The notes: generated by a model not told the origin, from the letters alone. 64,000 nt of DNA from Hsuehochloa calcarea (GCA_036346395.1 CM070605.1:2232001-2296000); one strand, 5' to 3'; counted from the first letter of the stretch, positions 1 to 10,222 are shown. Program-made: numbers and translations.

Positions 1-117
1 AAGGAGGAGGCCGGGGCGCGACGAAGCTGGAGCCGACGATTTAAGCGCGCGCGAGGAGACGGCGAGGGAGACGGAAGGGGTGGAAGAAGGGAAGAAGCAA
101 CTGTTGCTTAAGTACTG

Positions 118-330
118 AGGGGGACCTTTAGTCCCGGGTGGTATTACCAACCGGGACTAAAGACCTTTAGTCCCGGGTGGTAATACGGACCGGGACTAAA
201 GGCTGGACCTTTAGTCCCGGGTGGTTTTACGGCCCGGGACTAAAGGTCTTGCGCGGGGACATATTTTCCAGAGAACCTTTAGTCCCGCAGCGTGTACGGG
301 ACCAAGGACTAAAGGTCCCCAGTTCCCACC
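118..330. repeat. CACTA subterminal repeats, transposase-3' side
   Basis: At least three inverted units of the form ctttagtcccgggtggta...ccgggactaaag follow one another, each able to fold into a hairpin. In CACTA elements such subterminal motifs are binding sites for the transposase or its accessory protein. Positions 1-117 upstream are GC-rich and hold nothing I can assign. Confidence 0.85.
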
Positions 331-627
331 ACAGTTTTCACAGTTTGGGTTTTGTATTAAGTTTATTTGTATAAATATGCTAATTCTTGTTAAATGCATA
401 GTAAATTAAATACTAGGCATAAATTTTTTTTAAAATAATAGTTGCATTTCCTTTTATCTTATTGACATTTCATTTGAAGGCATAAATACTTGCTAAATGT
501 GTCCTTTTATAGAATAGGAATTTCATTTGAAACGATAAAAAACAAGAAAAATATGATAGAAACATCTGAAGTTACAATTATTACATAAAATCTCTAATAC
601 ACACTATTTATTAAACATCACTATATA

Positions 628-1629
628 TCAAGCGGACACGATGGTGAACTTCTTCTTGACGTATGACCCTTGGTTATGATCATGCAGTAACCATGGAGTG
701 TCCTCGGCATTTAGCAGATGCTTGGGTCTTTGGTCACTTGAAGGCGGGATTCGGTCATCCCTTTCATAATCTTCTGATTTGTCTGACTTGTCCTCAATTC
801 CCACGATGTTTCTTTTCCCTGAAAGAACTATGTGGCGTTTTGGCTCATTGGTTGATTTGTCGTCGTTTTTCCCTCTCTTGGGTTTTGTAGACATGTCTTT
901 CACATAGAACACCGATTCACATCGCAGAAGGACGAATGGTTCGTCTTTGTACCCAATATTGTTGAGGTCCTTTGTTGTCATTCCATACTCCTTGTCATTG
1001 TTACCCCGCCTCGGTCATCTTCACCCATTGGCTTTGGAACAAAGGGACTTTAAAATTAGGTGCGTAGTCTAGTTCCCAAATCTCCTCTATCACGGCCATA
1101 ATATGTTTGCCTCTTTCCATTTGGGTGCATGGCATCTCTGCGACACCACTGTTTTGGTTCGTGCTCCTTTTATCTTGGGCTACGGTGTAAAATGTATTTC
1201 CATTTATCTCGTACCCTTTATGCGTGAGGATGTGCCACGATGGTTGCCTAGCCAACAAATCTGATTGCTCATCAATATTGTCATCACCACGACATTCTTT
1301 TCGCAACCAAGCGCTGAAAGTTTCCATGTGATGGCGCCTAATCCAAGCTTCATTCTTCCACGAGGCGGGATCGTAGGAACTCCTTGTGTACCTCGACATA
1401 CGGCTCCACCACGGAGGAGTTTTGAAGAACGTGTAGTGCGCTTTATTGAAATAATCGTCCCCGCATCGATATATGTTTTCTTCCCTAGTGTTCCCTTTCC
1501 ACTAAGTCTCCCCTCGTGTCGTGATTCGGGAACACCAATCGGGTCAAGGTCGGGAATGAAGTCAACACAGAACTCAATGACCTCCTCTGTCCGTAGCCCT
1601 TGGCGATGCTTCCTTCGCCGAGCACGCAT
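628..1629 (-). pseudogene. CACTA transposase C-terminal part (DUF4216-like)
   Basis: Two reading frames together read like the C-terminal part of TNP2-type transposases. The stretch at 1204-1629 contains VEFCVDFIPDL-like and ESRHEGRLSGKGTLG motifs. The stretch at 1001-1399 contains GYEINGNTFYTVAQD followed by NSGV, and 628-981 carries the YKDEPFVL and FYVKDM motifs. These match the conserved block after DUF4218 in plant CACTA transposases. The frame changes near 1400 and again near 990, so this is not one open frame. It lies downstream of the catalytic block on the same strand. Confidence 0.8.
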
Positions 1630-1639
1630 TTGGTGAACA

Positions 1640-2329
1640 TATTTCTTCAGGACTCCATGAACCTCTCAAAGGGAACATGTTGTGTAGGAACACAGACCGA
1701 GAATATTAATCTCCTTGACCGGGTGAACTAGGAGGTGTGTCATGATATTAAAGAAGGATGGAGGAACACCAACTCAAAGTCGACAAGACATTGAACCACA
1801 TCATTCTCAGAGTAGCTAGTTCCATTGGATTGATTGCCTTTCGAGAAATTGCATTGAGGAATGCACATAGCTTCACGGTGGCTGACGTACATGTGGAGGT
1901 AGAATTCCTCTTAAAGCAACAGGAAGCAATTGCGTCATAAGCACGTGGCGATCATGGGACTTTAAGTGTAGGAATTTCTTCTCGGCACATTTATTATACG
2001 CTTTATATTGGAGGAGAATCCGGATGGGACCTTGATGCGTTTAGGCATTCAAACATGCTTTCCTTCTCTTCTTTGCTAAGAGTGAAGCTAGCAGGTCTTA
2101 AGTAATGGCGTCCATCGTCTGTCTTCTCTGGATGCAGGTTGTCTCGTTCTTTCATGCGCTGCAAGTCCTGTCGTGCTTCGAGTGAATCCTTAGACTTTCC
2201 ATACACATCCATGAATCCTAGCAGGTTCACACAAAGATTCTTTGTCAGGTGCATCACGTCGATCGCGTTGCGGACCTCTAGGACTTGCCAATAGGGTAGC
2301 TCCCAAAATATAGACTTCTTCTTCCACAT
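1640..2329 (-). pseudogene. CACTA transposase DUF4218-like block
   Basis: The minus strand reads NAIDVMHLTKNLCVNLLGF, GKSKDSLEARQDLQRM and KSHDRHVLMTQLLPVALRG, all signature stretches at the end of Transposase_21 and in DUF4218 of plant CACTA transposases. The frame from 2329 to 2003 is open; below about 1940 the similarity continues with stops. This block should join the catalytic block upstream (2330-3300) and the DUF4216 block downstream. Confidence 0.85.
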
Positions 2330-3300
2330 GGGTGCGTGTCCCTTAGCATCTTTCGGAACAGGTTATTGCCTTGTCCCTTTCAAGGACTACTTGCACATCC
2401 TTGACCATATCAAGTACATCCTCCCGATTCGGTTGCGAGGCTTGGTTGGTGTTACGCCTTACCGTTAAAATGCTTGCCTTTCTTTCTTAGTTGGTGATTC
2501 ATAGGAAGAAAACAACGATGGCCAAGGTACACGACCTTTCGACATTTTTTCAAATATATACTGTCAATGTCATCAAAACATTGTGTGCATGCATTGTATC
2601 CCTTGTTTGTCTGTCCTGAAAGATTACTTAGAGCAGGCCAATCATTGATTGTTACGAACAACAATGCTCGCAGTCGAAGTGTTCTGTTTGTACTCATCCC
2701 ACACACGTACACTGGTTTGCTCCATAAGCAGGAGTTCCTCAACTAATGGCCTCGGTAGACATCGATGTCGTTGCGGGTTGCCTCGGGCCTTGGATGAGCA
2801 CCGCATCATAATGAACTTCGCTTCATGCATAACCATGGAGGAAGGTTGTAGATACATGAGAGTGAGCCAAGTGCTATGACTAGTGCTCTGGTCCCCAAAA
2901 GGATTCATACCATCCGTATTTAAAGCGAACCTTAGGTTTCTTGCGTCATCTGCAAACTCCGGGAATTCTCTGTCTATTGCTCTCCACTGGGACCCATCAG
3001 CAGGGTGTCTCAACATGTTGTCTACCTTACGGTCTTCTTTGTGCCATCGCGACAACTTTGCATGGTCCTTGTTTATGAGCAGACGTTTCAGCGTGGTATT
3101 ATAGGAGCATACCACATAACCTTGGCGAGGATTTTCTTCCTGGGACGTTCTTCGCCCTCAACATCGCCAGGGTCATCTCGCCTGATCTTATACCGCGACG
3201 CTTTGCATACGGGCATTCATCCAAATTCTCGTAGTCCTTGCCACGATACAGGATGCAGTCATTAGGACATGCATGTATCTTACGGATTTCTAATCCCAAA
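2330..3300 (-). pseudogene. CACTA transposase catalytic block (Transposase_21)
   Basis: Minus-strand frames at 3099-3299, 2642-3115 and 2452-2742 overlap by frameshift and together follow the TNP2 catalytic domain. Visible motifs are IHACPNDCILYRGKDYENLD, DNMLRHPADGSQWRAID, FALNTDGMNPFG and NLSGQTNKGYNACTQCF. The protein would bind subterminal repeats and excise the element as a DDE-type transposase. At least two frameshifts separate the frames, so this copy is unlikely to encode active enzyme. Confidence 0.88.
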
Positions 3301-3491
3301 GGCGAGCGACTGTTTTGCCGTGCGTAGTGGCGGGCAATTCGTTAGGCTTCGGAAGCATCTTTTTGGATCTTGATAATTGCCCAAATGCCTTGTCGGATAC
3401 ACCATTCATGCCTTCCATTGTAGCAACTCGATGTTGTACCCAACTTTTTGCCCATCTTCTACGGACGGGTATAGTAATTTCTTGTGATCCT

Positions 3492-3925
3492 CTAGCATGC
3501 GGTCAAACTTAGCCTTCTCCTTTTCACTTTCGCAATCTCTTTGTGCATCACGAATGACATCACCAAGAGCATCATCTTGTGAGTGTGTCTTACGCCCTGC
3601 CTCTTCTTGACTTCACCCATTGCAAGTATCATCAAGTCACCGTATTGAGCAATAATGTCGTTAGGGTCCAATTGTTCTTCTTCACCTTCTTCCATTATAA
3701 CCTGGTTTCTCGTGCTTGGTCCAACAAATATAGTTTGGCATGAAACCCGACTTCAACAAGTGTGAGTGAAGACTCCTTGAGCTAGAATATTCCTTCAAAT
3801 TCTTACAGGGCACATGGACAAAGACATGAAACCATCCCGCTTGTTTGCCTCGGCCACTCTTAAGAAATAATGCACGCCATCAATGAACTCTTTGAGCGGC
3901 GATCGGCATTGTACATCCAATGGCG
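3492..3925 (-). pseudogene. CACTA transposase N-terminal (Transpos_assoc) region
   Basis: Translation of the minus strand from about 3925 gives EFIDGVHYFLRVAEANKRDG and later NYICWTKHE-like residues, the pattern of the transposase-associated domain at the N terminus of CACTA TNP2 proteins. The frame then shifts and 3492-3695 is open with MEEGEEEQLDPNDIIAQYG. The true start codon is not evident; the region upstream is AT-rich and non-coding. Confidence 0.75.
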
Positions 3926-3934
3926 TGTCATCGT

Positions 3935-4982
3935 GCATTATATGACATATCACATAATTAAATTTCAAGTTTCAAATTTTTCCCAGATAGTACACATGAT
4001 AGAGAGGCTACCCAAAATTTTTAGAATTTTTGAAATTAAGATGAATTTATTTTGAATTTTCAAAGAATCAAGACTATTTGACAAATACTTGCACTAGAGC
4101 TTCGCCTTGCCCTTAATGACTTCCGGCTCTGTGATTTAACGCAAACAGAAAGCTTAAGGAGAAGGGACATCAAGTTAAATGATAATTAATAATTAACTAA
4201 ATTGCCCAAAGTCATTAAAGGTGAATGACCCTAGGTCAACAATCAATCCAAAAGGCAAACAATAACTAAGTGATTAAGCTAATTAAGAGATTAACTAATT
4301 ACTTAATAATTAAATATTAAACTTATTTATTAAAACAAAATTAATATTTATTATTTTTACCCAAGAGGTTGGATCCGATAAGATAAGACTTATCTCATCA
4401 AACACCCTCAAAGCTTAACCTAACTAACACATGTAAAAGTCATTTTTCATTTATTTAAATAATTATTAAATAAGGTGAAAAATAAAAGTCTTCGATTGAT
4501 CCCAACATTTTTGTACAGATAGTTCATAGCCTAATTAGATGGCAAAACAATTTTCAAATTTTGGATCATTAATTTAGCCTACAAAATTCATGGAATAATA
4601 ATTAAATAAATAAGCATAAAATAGGTATAAATTCAACTTTGTCCAAATAGTCTTAAAATTTTTATATGGACTGTTCACAGTGTAATTTAGTGGAATAACA
4701 AATTTCATGATTTTTGAAAATTTATTGTGGCCTACAAAAATCATGAAAGTTCCATTTATGAATTAATTGGCAATTTTATAACATATAAAAATTATTCAAA
4801 TTTTACATTTCATATTTTTCATAATGGACGGCGGGGTTAGCATCAGAGCTTACCGCGAACACGCGGTGAATACGGTTGAGTGAATGAGCAGCTCGGTGGT
4901 GGTGGTGGCAGCATGCAAGGTCCGTGTCGGCGGCGGCAGCGGCGTTCGGCTCGTGATTTAACGCCAAACAGAGTTTAAATAG
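3935..4982. other. CACTA 5' non-coding region, AT-rich
   Basis: Between the transposase N terminus and the subterminal repeats lies about 1 kb of AT-rich DNA with no credible coding frame. It is bounded near 4124 and 4948 by an imperfect direct repeat of about 45 bp containing gtgatttaacgc and aaacaga. It presumably holds the promoter and 5' leader of the transposase transcript. Confidence 0.6.
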
Positions 4983-5290
4983 ATGGGACATTTAGTCGGT
5001 TGGTGTTACCAAGGGACTAAATGCCAACCTTTAGTCGAGTTGGTATTACAATCCGGGACTAAAGATTTAGTCCCGGATTGTAGTACCAACCGACTAAAGG
5101 TTAGATTTAGTCGGTTGGTAACACCAACCGACTAAAATCCTCTGCAAAGCTCGCCACCGAGCCGTTAGGCGGGGACTTTTAGTCGGTTGGTGTCACCAAC
5201 CGACGAATGATCTTTTTTGTCCCGGACGCAATTTTCTCCGAGACTATTGCCCATTTGGCAGTTCGACCAAAGGTCTGTTCTGTAGTAGTG
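4983..5290. repeat. CACTA subterminal repeats and terminal inverted repeat, 5' side
   Basis: Several hairpin-forming units of the form tttagtcggttggtgttaccaaccgactaaa occur at 4988-5215, some in the gggactaaa variant. The terminus at 5269-5290 reads in reverse complement as CACTACTACAGAACAGACC. The 3-bp duplication next to it would be tat at 5291-5293. Confidence 0.85.
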
Positions 5291-6122
5291 TATGTATTAA
5301 TTCTAAGAGGTAAAAAACCTAGAAATTCCACATTAGTTGAAAAAAAAGCTAGAAATTCACACGTTAATCAAGAAAAAAAAGGAAAACTCTATCTATATAT
5401 ATTTATACTAATAAGAGGCTCTCCTAGAAGTCTCCATATTAATCCTAAGAGGTAAAAATCCTAGAAATTTCCACATTAATCGAAGAAAAAGAAAAAGGCT
5501 AGAAATTCCCACGTTAATCAGAGAAAAATAAAAAATCATAACCATCCATAAGAGTTTGCAAATCATAACCATCCATAAGAGTTTGTACTAGAAATAGAAC
5601 TTTGTGATGGCTTGGATCCTTCTTTATATCTATACTAATTAGAGGCTCTCCTTGAAGCCTCTATATTAATCATAGGAGATAAAAAGCCTAGAAATTCTCT
5701 CATTAATCGGAGAAAAAGAAAAAGACTATAAATTCCCATGTTAATCAGAGAAAAAGGAAAAATCATAACAATCCATAAGAGTTTGTACTAGAAATAGAAC
5801 TTTGTGATGGCTTGGATCCTTCTAAACACATCTGAAACATTCTTTCTATCTATTTATCTATCTATATCTATACTAATTAGAAGCTCTCCTAGAAGCCTCT
5901 ATATTAATCCTAGGAGGTAAAAAGCCTAAAAATTCCCACATTAATCGGAGAAAATGAAAAAGGCTAGAAATTCACACGTTAATCAGAAAAAAGGAAAAAT
6001 CCTAACCATCCATAAGAGTTTGTACTAGAAATAGAACTTTATGAAAAATAGGGATAAAAGCGAGACACGAATAACTAATCCGGACTCGTCCATATAAGAC
6101 AATTCGGATCACAATATTAACA
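5291..6122 (-). repeat. Copia 3' LTR, cut by CACTA insertion
   Basis: The LTR starts on the minus strand at 6122 directly after a purine-rich tract and runs leftward. After about 75 bp it enters three to four tandem copies of a unit of roughly 200-230 bp before it is interrupted at 5290. The same LTR sequence, with a single unit, is found at 6988-7405. Confidence 0.7.
5300..6050. repeat. Tandem ~200-230 bp units inside copia LTR
   Basis: Three near-complete units and one partial unit each contain tctatactaattagaggctc, cctagaaattcccac, catccataagagtttg and cttggatccttct. Between the units lie short tcta-rich microsatellite stretches (for example 5843-5877). The partial unit at 5300-5400 abuts the CACTA terminus. 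A single further copy is at 7186-7376. The tctatacta start resembles some Helitron ends, but I see no 3' hairpin with CTRR and treat it as an LTR-internal repeat. Confidence 0.75.
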
Positions 6123-6136
6123 ATCTCCGCTTTGGG
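6123..6136 (-). other. Polypurine tract of copia remnant
   Basis: The minus strand reads ccaaagcggagat immediately before the LTR start TGTTAAT. In LTR retrotransposons this purine stretch resists RNase H and primes plus-strand DNA synthesis. Confidence 0.6.
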
Positions 6137-6229
6137 ATGAATGTTCTCTTGTAGCATAATGAAGAATCATCAACCACCAAAATATCTCCACAATAAGATA
6201 AAAATCACCGTGCGCCAGCTAGTCTCTAG

Positions 6230-6987
6230 GACTAAGCTGTAAAACCAACTAAGCACTGGCTGTGTCATCATATCAACCGGATTATCATAAGTACTTATCT
6301 TGCACACCTTGAGATCACCTTAAGCAATAACACCTCGAATAAAGTTATATCTCACATCAATGTGCTTTGTACTTTCAAGAAACATCTGATCCTTTGTAAG
6401 GCATATAGCACTCTGACTATCACAAAATATGGTAGTGCAAGAATTATCTCCACAAAGCTCGCTGTACAAATCTCTCAACCAAATAGCTTCTTTACAAGCT
6501 TCAGAAATAGCCATATATTCTTCTTCAGTGGTAGATAAGGCAACAGTAGCTTGCAAACTTGCCTTCCAGCTAACAGCATAACCACCAATGGTGAAAACAT
6601 AACCTGTGAGAGATCTCCTTTTGTCCAAATCGCCAGCATAATCAGAGTCAACATAACCAACAAGTTCATCTCTAGAATTTCTAAACTGCAAACGAGCATT
6701 AGAAGTGCCACGCAAATGTACGAAAATCCACTGAACTGCTTTCCAATGCTCTTTTCTAGGATTAGCCATAACAACACTCAGTGCATGAGATAAATCAGGA
6801 TGAGAACAAACCATAGCATACATAAGAGAACCAACTGCACTGGAATATACAACTCTAGACATGTACTCAATATCATAATCTGACTTAGGACATAAAGCTA
6901 AAGATAATCTGAAATGCGAAGCTAATAGAGTACTCACTGGTTTTGCATCATGCATATTAAAATGACGAAGGACCTTCTCAATATAAC
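6230..6987 (-). pseudogene. Copia RT C-terminal end and RNase H
   Basis: The frame starts abruptly with YIEKVLRHFNMHDAKPVST, a copia RT C-terminal motif, so the preceding methionine at 6955 is not a true start. RNase H follows with GYVDSDYAGDLDKRRSLTGY, VSWKASLQATVALSTTEEEY, EAIWLRDL and KHIDVRYNFIR, including the expected acidic residues. The frame ends at 6320 and similarity continues with stops to about 6230. RNase H removes the RNA template during reverse transcription. Confidence 0.88.
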
Positions 6988-7405
6988 TTTTTACGTGGAA
7001 AACCCTAGCGGGAAAAAATCACAGGCGCCAACCGGCGATGATCACTATACGATGAGTGTTTACAAATCGCACGGGATTACAATGAGGCGGCTACTCTCTG
7101 CGTGCGGCTTACAAGAGGTATATATAGGGGTAAGGACTTAGAGTCCAAGTAGGAAACGTATCCACTAATCTAACTATCTATATCTATACTAATTAGTGGC
7201 TCGCCTAGAAGCCCCCATATTAATCCTAGGAGGTAAAAAGCCTAGAAATTCCCATATTACTCAGAGAAAAAAAAAAAGGCTAGAAATTCCCATGTTAATT
7301 AGAGAGAAGGGAAAAAATCCTAACCATCCATAAAAGTTTGTACTAGAAATAGAACTTTGTGATGGCTTGGATCCTTCTAAATGTTAGGAAAAATAGGGAC
7401 AAAAG
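6988..7405 (-). repeat. LTR fragment lodged inside copia pol
   Basis: On the minus strand this segment begins gtgtctcgcttttgtccct, matching the start region of the 3' LTR around 6070-6040. It carries one copy of the tandem unit (7376-7186), then a TATA-like tatatatac near 7120, and ends with gggttttccacgtaaaaag. RT sequence precedes it and RT/RNase H sequence follows it, so it replaces the RT part between the YVDD motif and the YIEKVL motif. Confidence 0.65.
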
Positions 7406-7829
7406 CGAGACACAAATCATCAACATAGAGAAGCAAATAAATAGCTGAATCATTGATAGTCTTTAAATAAACAAAACTATCATAATCAGATCGCTTAAAA
7501 TTATGAGAGAGCATAAATGAGTTAAATCTCTTGTACCATTTCCTAGGAGATTGCTTCAAACCATAAAGAGATTTCTTTAATCTACAAACAAGATGTTCTT
7601 TTCCAGAAATAACAAAACCCTCAGGTTGGTCCATATAAATGTCCTCTTCTAACTCCCCATAAAAGAATGCATTTTTAACATCTAATTGCTCAAGTTCATA
7701 ATCATACATAGCAACAATGCTGAGTAAAATGCGAATAGAACTATGCTTCACAACCGGGGGAAAGACATCATTAAAGTCAATACCTGGAATCTGGCTATAA
7801 CCTTTAGCAACCAACCTTGCTTTATACCT
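7406..7829 (-). pseudogene. Copia reverse transcriptase, N-terminal half
   Basis: The minus strand reads YKARLVAKGYSQIPGIDFND, SIRILLSIVAMYDYELEQLD, VKNAFFYGELEEDIYMDQPE, CRLKKSLYGLKQSPRKWY and LLLYVDD, the ordered Ty1/copia RT motifs, with the catalytic YVDD intact. The reading frame continues downstream into the LTR fragment and upstream into LTR sequence of another element, so both ends are artefacts of insertion or recombination. Confidence 0.92.
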
Positions 7830-8465
7830 TGTGATGAGTCTATGGCCCGATCTTCCGAAAGGTACTGATAAGTCGATTGTGGAAAACTCGACGTTGATGA
7901 TCTGGAGGCTCTGACCAGAACAGATCAAACCTCCCGCAATCACTACACCACTACTCCGATGGTTATCAACCGTGCCGAACGCGGTTGACCTCGCCAAGAA
8001 GGCTATCTCCTGCATGCGAATCAAGAACACAAGCAAGAAAGTAGAAGATGTAATTTGATATTGTATTGCGAATATAGATGAAACTCATAATGTGGGGTTC
8101 CTCAACCGAACGTGCGGCGAGACTGCTAAGTAGTATAATCACAAAGAAAAACCCACCCTAAACTATGACGGCTACTATATATATATAGGGGGACGTGAGG
8201 AGGTCAACCTAGGGTTGTGCGGCCGTGGGAAGAGGCGTACACAAACTGGACTCCGACCTCGACACGCTTACAAGGCCCTATTAGGCCAAAACGGTGACGC
8301 AGCACCTCATTCACTATTCAGGCCGCGTATCTCTGGTCGAAGACCTAGTCGTAGGACTGGTCCTGGGCTGGTCTTGAGGAGTCCATGCTATCTCTGGTCG
8401 TAGATTGTGTCCAACGAGTACTGGGCTCCCCGAGTACTGGTGACAGTACTGGTCGTATGCCTTCT
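7830..8465 (-). repeat. LTR-like end of element G, distal part
   Basis: The minus strand ends in actcatcaca at the junction with copia RT, a TG...CA type LTR end. It contains an alternating TATA tract at 8176-8187 and ctggtcgtag-type motifs at 8330-8460. The remainder of the LTR continues beyond the solo copia LTR at 10223. It does not resemble 27711-28343, so its membership in G rests on position only. Confidence 0.55.
8176..8187 (-). promoter_or_regulatory. TATA tract in LTR of element G
   Basis: Minus-strand ccctatatatatatatag lies in mid-LTR, the expected place for the retrotransposon core promoter, upstream of the presumed R region. Confidence 0.5.
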
Positions 8466-8584
8466 TGTGGATATCATGGGGACATGCTCCAGATCTTAGG
8501 ATGATGTGACAATTGGCAATGGCGTTTGCGGTTTGTCATTTTATGTGTTTTAGACAATGTTTCAGAACTGTCAGGCAGTAACCG

Positions 8585-10012
8585 GTCTGACCAGTCGTAG
8601 CATGGCGGTCAGACCGGTCCCAAATCGGTCCAACCGGCTATAGGCGGTGGTCGGACCGGTGAACTTAAAAAGTGTTATTTTGAGCTGGGCCAAAAATAGA
8701 GGGTGTAGGCAAGAGAGGGGATTCTATTGCACTTAGTCCCATAATTTTTGGAGTCTCCAGTCAAAAGTTCTATTGGATTGAAAATTCCAGTAGGTTTCGG
8801 TTTTCAGAGGCTGAAAATCGGCTAAGTCATTGCTGGCGGTCTGACCAGCCAATGTGTGGCGGTCAGACCGGCCATGGTCGGCGGTCAGACCGGTTTCCAC
8901 TTGGTTCGTCGCCCGGTGTGGCGGCGATGTGCGGTTGTTAGGTCAAAGTCATGAGTTTCAGGGCATATATGGTGCATGATGCATGTTTTGACTAACATGG
9001 GTCAAGTTGTGAAGAACTTGTTCCCAAATTCTGTTTACTTGTCTATTGTTGTGCAGGTTGCTTGGTGGTCAACGACGGTCAACGGCGAGGATGATCGGGA
9101 CTAGGCTTGGAGAGCAGAGGTCCAGAACGATCGACGATGCCGGGTGAGGTCAATGTACTCAAGCGTGGTGCAAGATGGACAAGGGTGACCTATTAGCTAA
9201 TCCGAGGCGTAAGATGGCGCCAGGTGTAGCTAGTTAGGTCAAGAGGAGATAAAGACGGCGCTTTAAAATACGTGCGTATGTGTCCCGTTTGTTTTGGGCC
9301 TTAACGGAAGCCCAACAGGATCAAACATCTAGAAGGTCTAAGCCTGCACTATAAATAGGATAGGGTGGTGGCTGCACCACTTCTGTCTTTTTTGTAATTC
9401 TTGTAAACCCTAATTTTCTTAGGGAGAGCTTTTGTGGAGGCTAGTGTTCTTAATGTTTGATGTGATTTTCGTGCTCTTGGATTGAGCATTGTCCTCCATT
9501 GATGGAGTGGCTGTAAGCCCTGATCATATTAATCAATCAAAGGAAAGTTTGATCAATGTTTTGTCTCATTGTGTTCTTTCTCTCTATTTGATGATTTTGG
9601 GTCTTTCTTTGATCTGAGAGTTTTTGATTGAATTCTTCATGTGATCTAGCTTGCTGTGACGTGTGGGAACCTATCTAGGATCATCTTGATCATCAATCAC
9701 CCACGAGCAAGATCCTGGATCAAGTTTTTGTTTTGACCCGGTTTTGAACCCTTCTTTGATCAAACGAAAAATGATCTTTATTCTGTCAAGAATTATCATA
9801 AATTTGGATTGGAATAGGTTCCTGATATCATATAGAAGGTGTGTTCCAAGTTTCATCAAGTTTGGATTAGTAGATCAAAAGTTGCATCTATTTTCATCTT
9901 CGTCATCGAGGTTGTTCTTCTGTTCTGCAGGTTGGTGGTCAGACTGCCCGTAGCCACCGGTCAGACCGGCCTGAAATCGGTCCGACCACCCAAGGCTAGC
10001 GGTCCGACCGGC
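8585..10012. repeat. GGTCNGACCGG palindrome clusters in solo copia LTR
   Basis: Three clusters (8585-8660, 8845-8905, 9937-10012) carry repeats of ggtcagaccgg, ggtccgaccgg or ggtctgaccgg, a near-perfect palindrome with one variable centre base. The same clusters recur at matching positions in the LTRs of copia B and C. Function unknown; they could be enhancer-like or hairpin-forming. Confidence 0.8.
9350..9357 (+). promoter_or_regulatory. TATA box of solo copia LTR
   Basis: The tataaata motif follows gtctaagcctgcac and is conserved at the same place in LTR C (46452) and LTR B (48878). It is the likely core promoter of this copia family. Confidence 0.7.
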
Positions 10013-10222
10013 AGCGCACTGATAGTTGCTATCTTGTGTTTTGATCGTTTGTAGTCTTGCTCATGGGTGTTTATTGGATTCAATATTAGTCTTCCGTTGT
10101 ACTGATATACTGATCTTCATAGCTTCCATAGCTACTGGTGTAAAATCTTATTGGATCCATTATTTGTGAAAAAATGAGCGTGCTCGTATTCACCCCCCTC
10201 TAGTCGCCTTTTCGGTCCAACA

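Larger units (their letters stand above)
1..5290 (-). mobile_element. CACTA (En/Spm-type) DNA transposon, left end outside window
   Basis: The reverse complement of 5269-5290 begins CACTACTACAGAACAGACC, a CACTA terminal inverted repeat, so the transposase-proximal end of the element is at 5290. Subterminal repeats with GGGACTAAAG-type motifs lie at both sides (118-330 and 4983-5215), and a broken TNP2-like transposase runs on the minus strand between them. The second terminus is not reached, since position 1 is still subterminal or internal sequence. Elements of this class move by cut-and-paste and make a 3-bp target duplication, which cannot be confirmed with one end. The flank at 5291 is a copia LTR repeat unit, so the element inserted into that LTR. 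Confidence 0.9.
5291..7829 (-). mobile_element. Ty1/copia remnant, minus strand
   Basis: In minus-strand order the remnant shows reverse transcriptase (7829-7406), an intrusive LTR fragment (7405-6988), RNase H (6987-6230), a polypurine stretch (6135-6123) and a 3' LTR starting at 6122 with TGTTAATATTG. Its upstream pol, gag and 5' LTR are absent because another element (G) begins at 7830. Its LTR end on the left is cut by the CACTA insertion at 5290. Confidence 0.8.
8466..10222 (+). mobile_element. Solo LTR of copia family B/C
   Basis: The sequence starts tgtggatatcatggggac and ends cttttcggtccaaca, the same ends as the LTRs of copia B and C. It is flanked by a perfect 5-bp target duplication cttct at 8461-8465 and 10223-10227, and no internal sequence remains. 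This is the expected product of recombination between the two LTRs of a full element. It sits inside the LTR-like part of element G. Confidence 0.92.

Noticed and set aside
177..409. Short frames over the first repeats
   Set aside because: They are translations of CACTA subterminal repeats, open on both strands, and not genes.
5628..5830. Helitron identity for the tctatacta-starting unit
   Set aside because: No 3' hairpin plus CTRR end and no A/T insertion border could be shown. The unit is at a fixed place inside copia LTRs, so I kept it as an LTR-internal repeat.
7377..8036. N-terminal extension of the copia RT frame (MLVFLIRMQEIAFLARSTAF...)
   Set aside because: Residues before RYKARLVAKG come from the adjoining LTR-like sequence of element G (7830 onward), so the methionine at 8036 is not a copia start.
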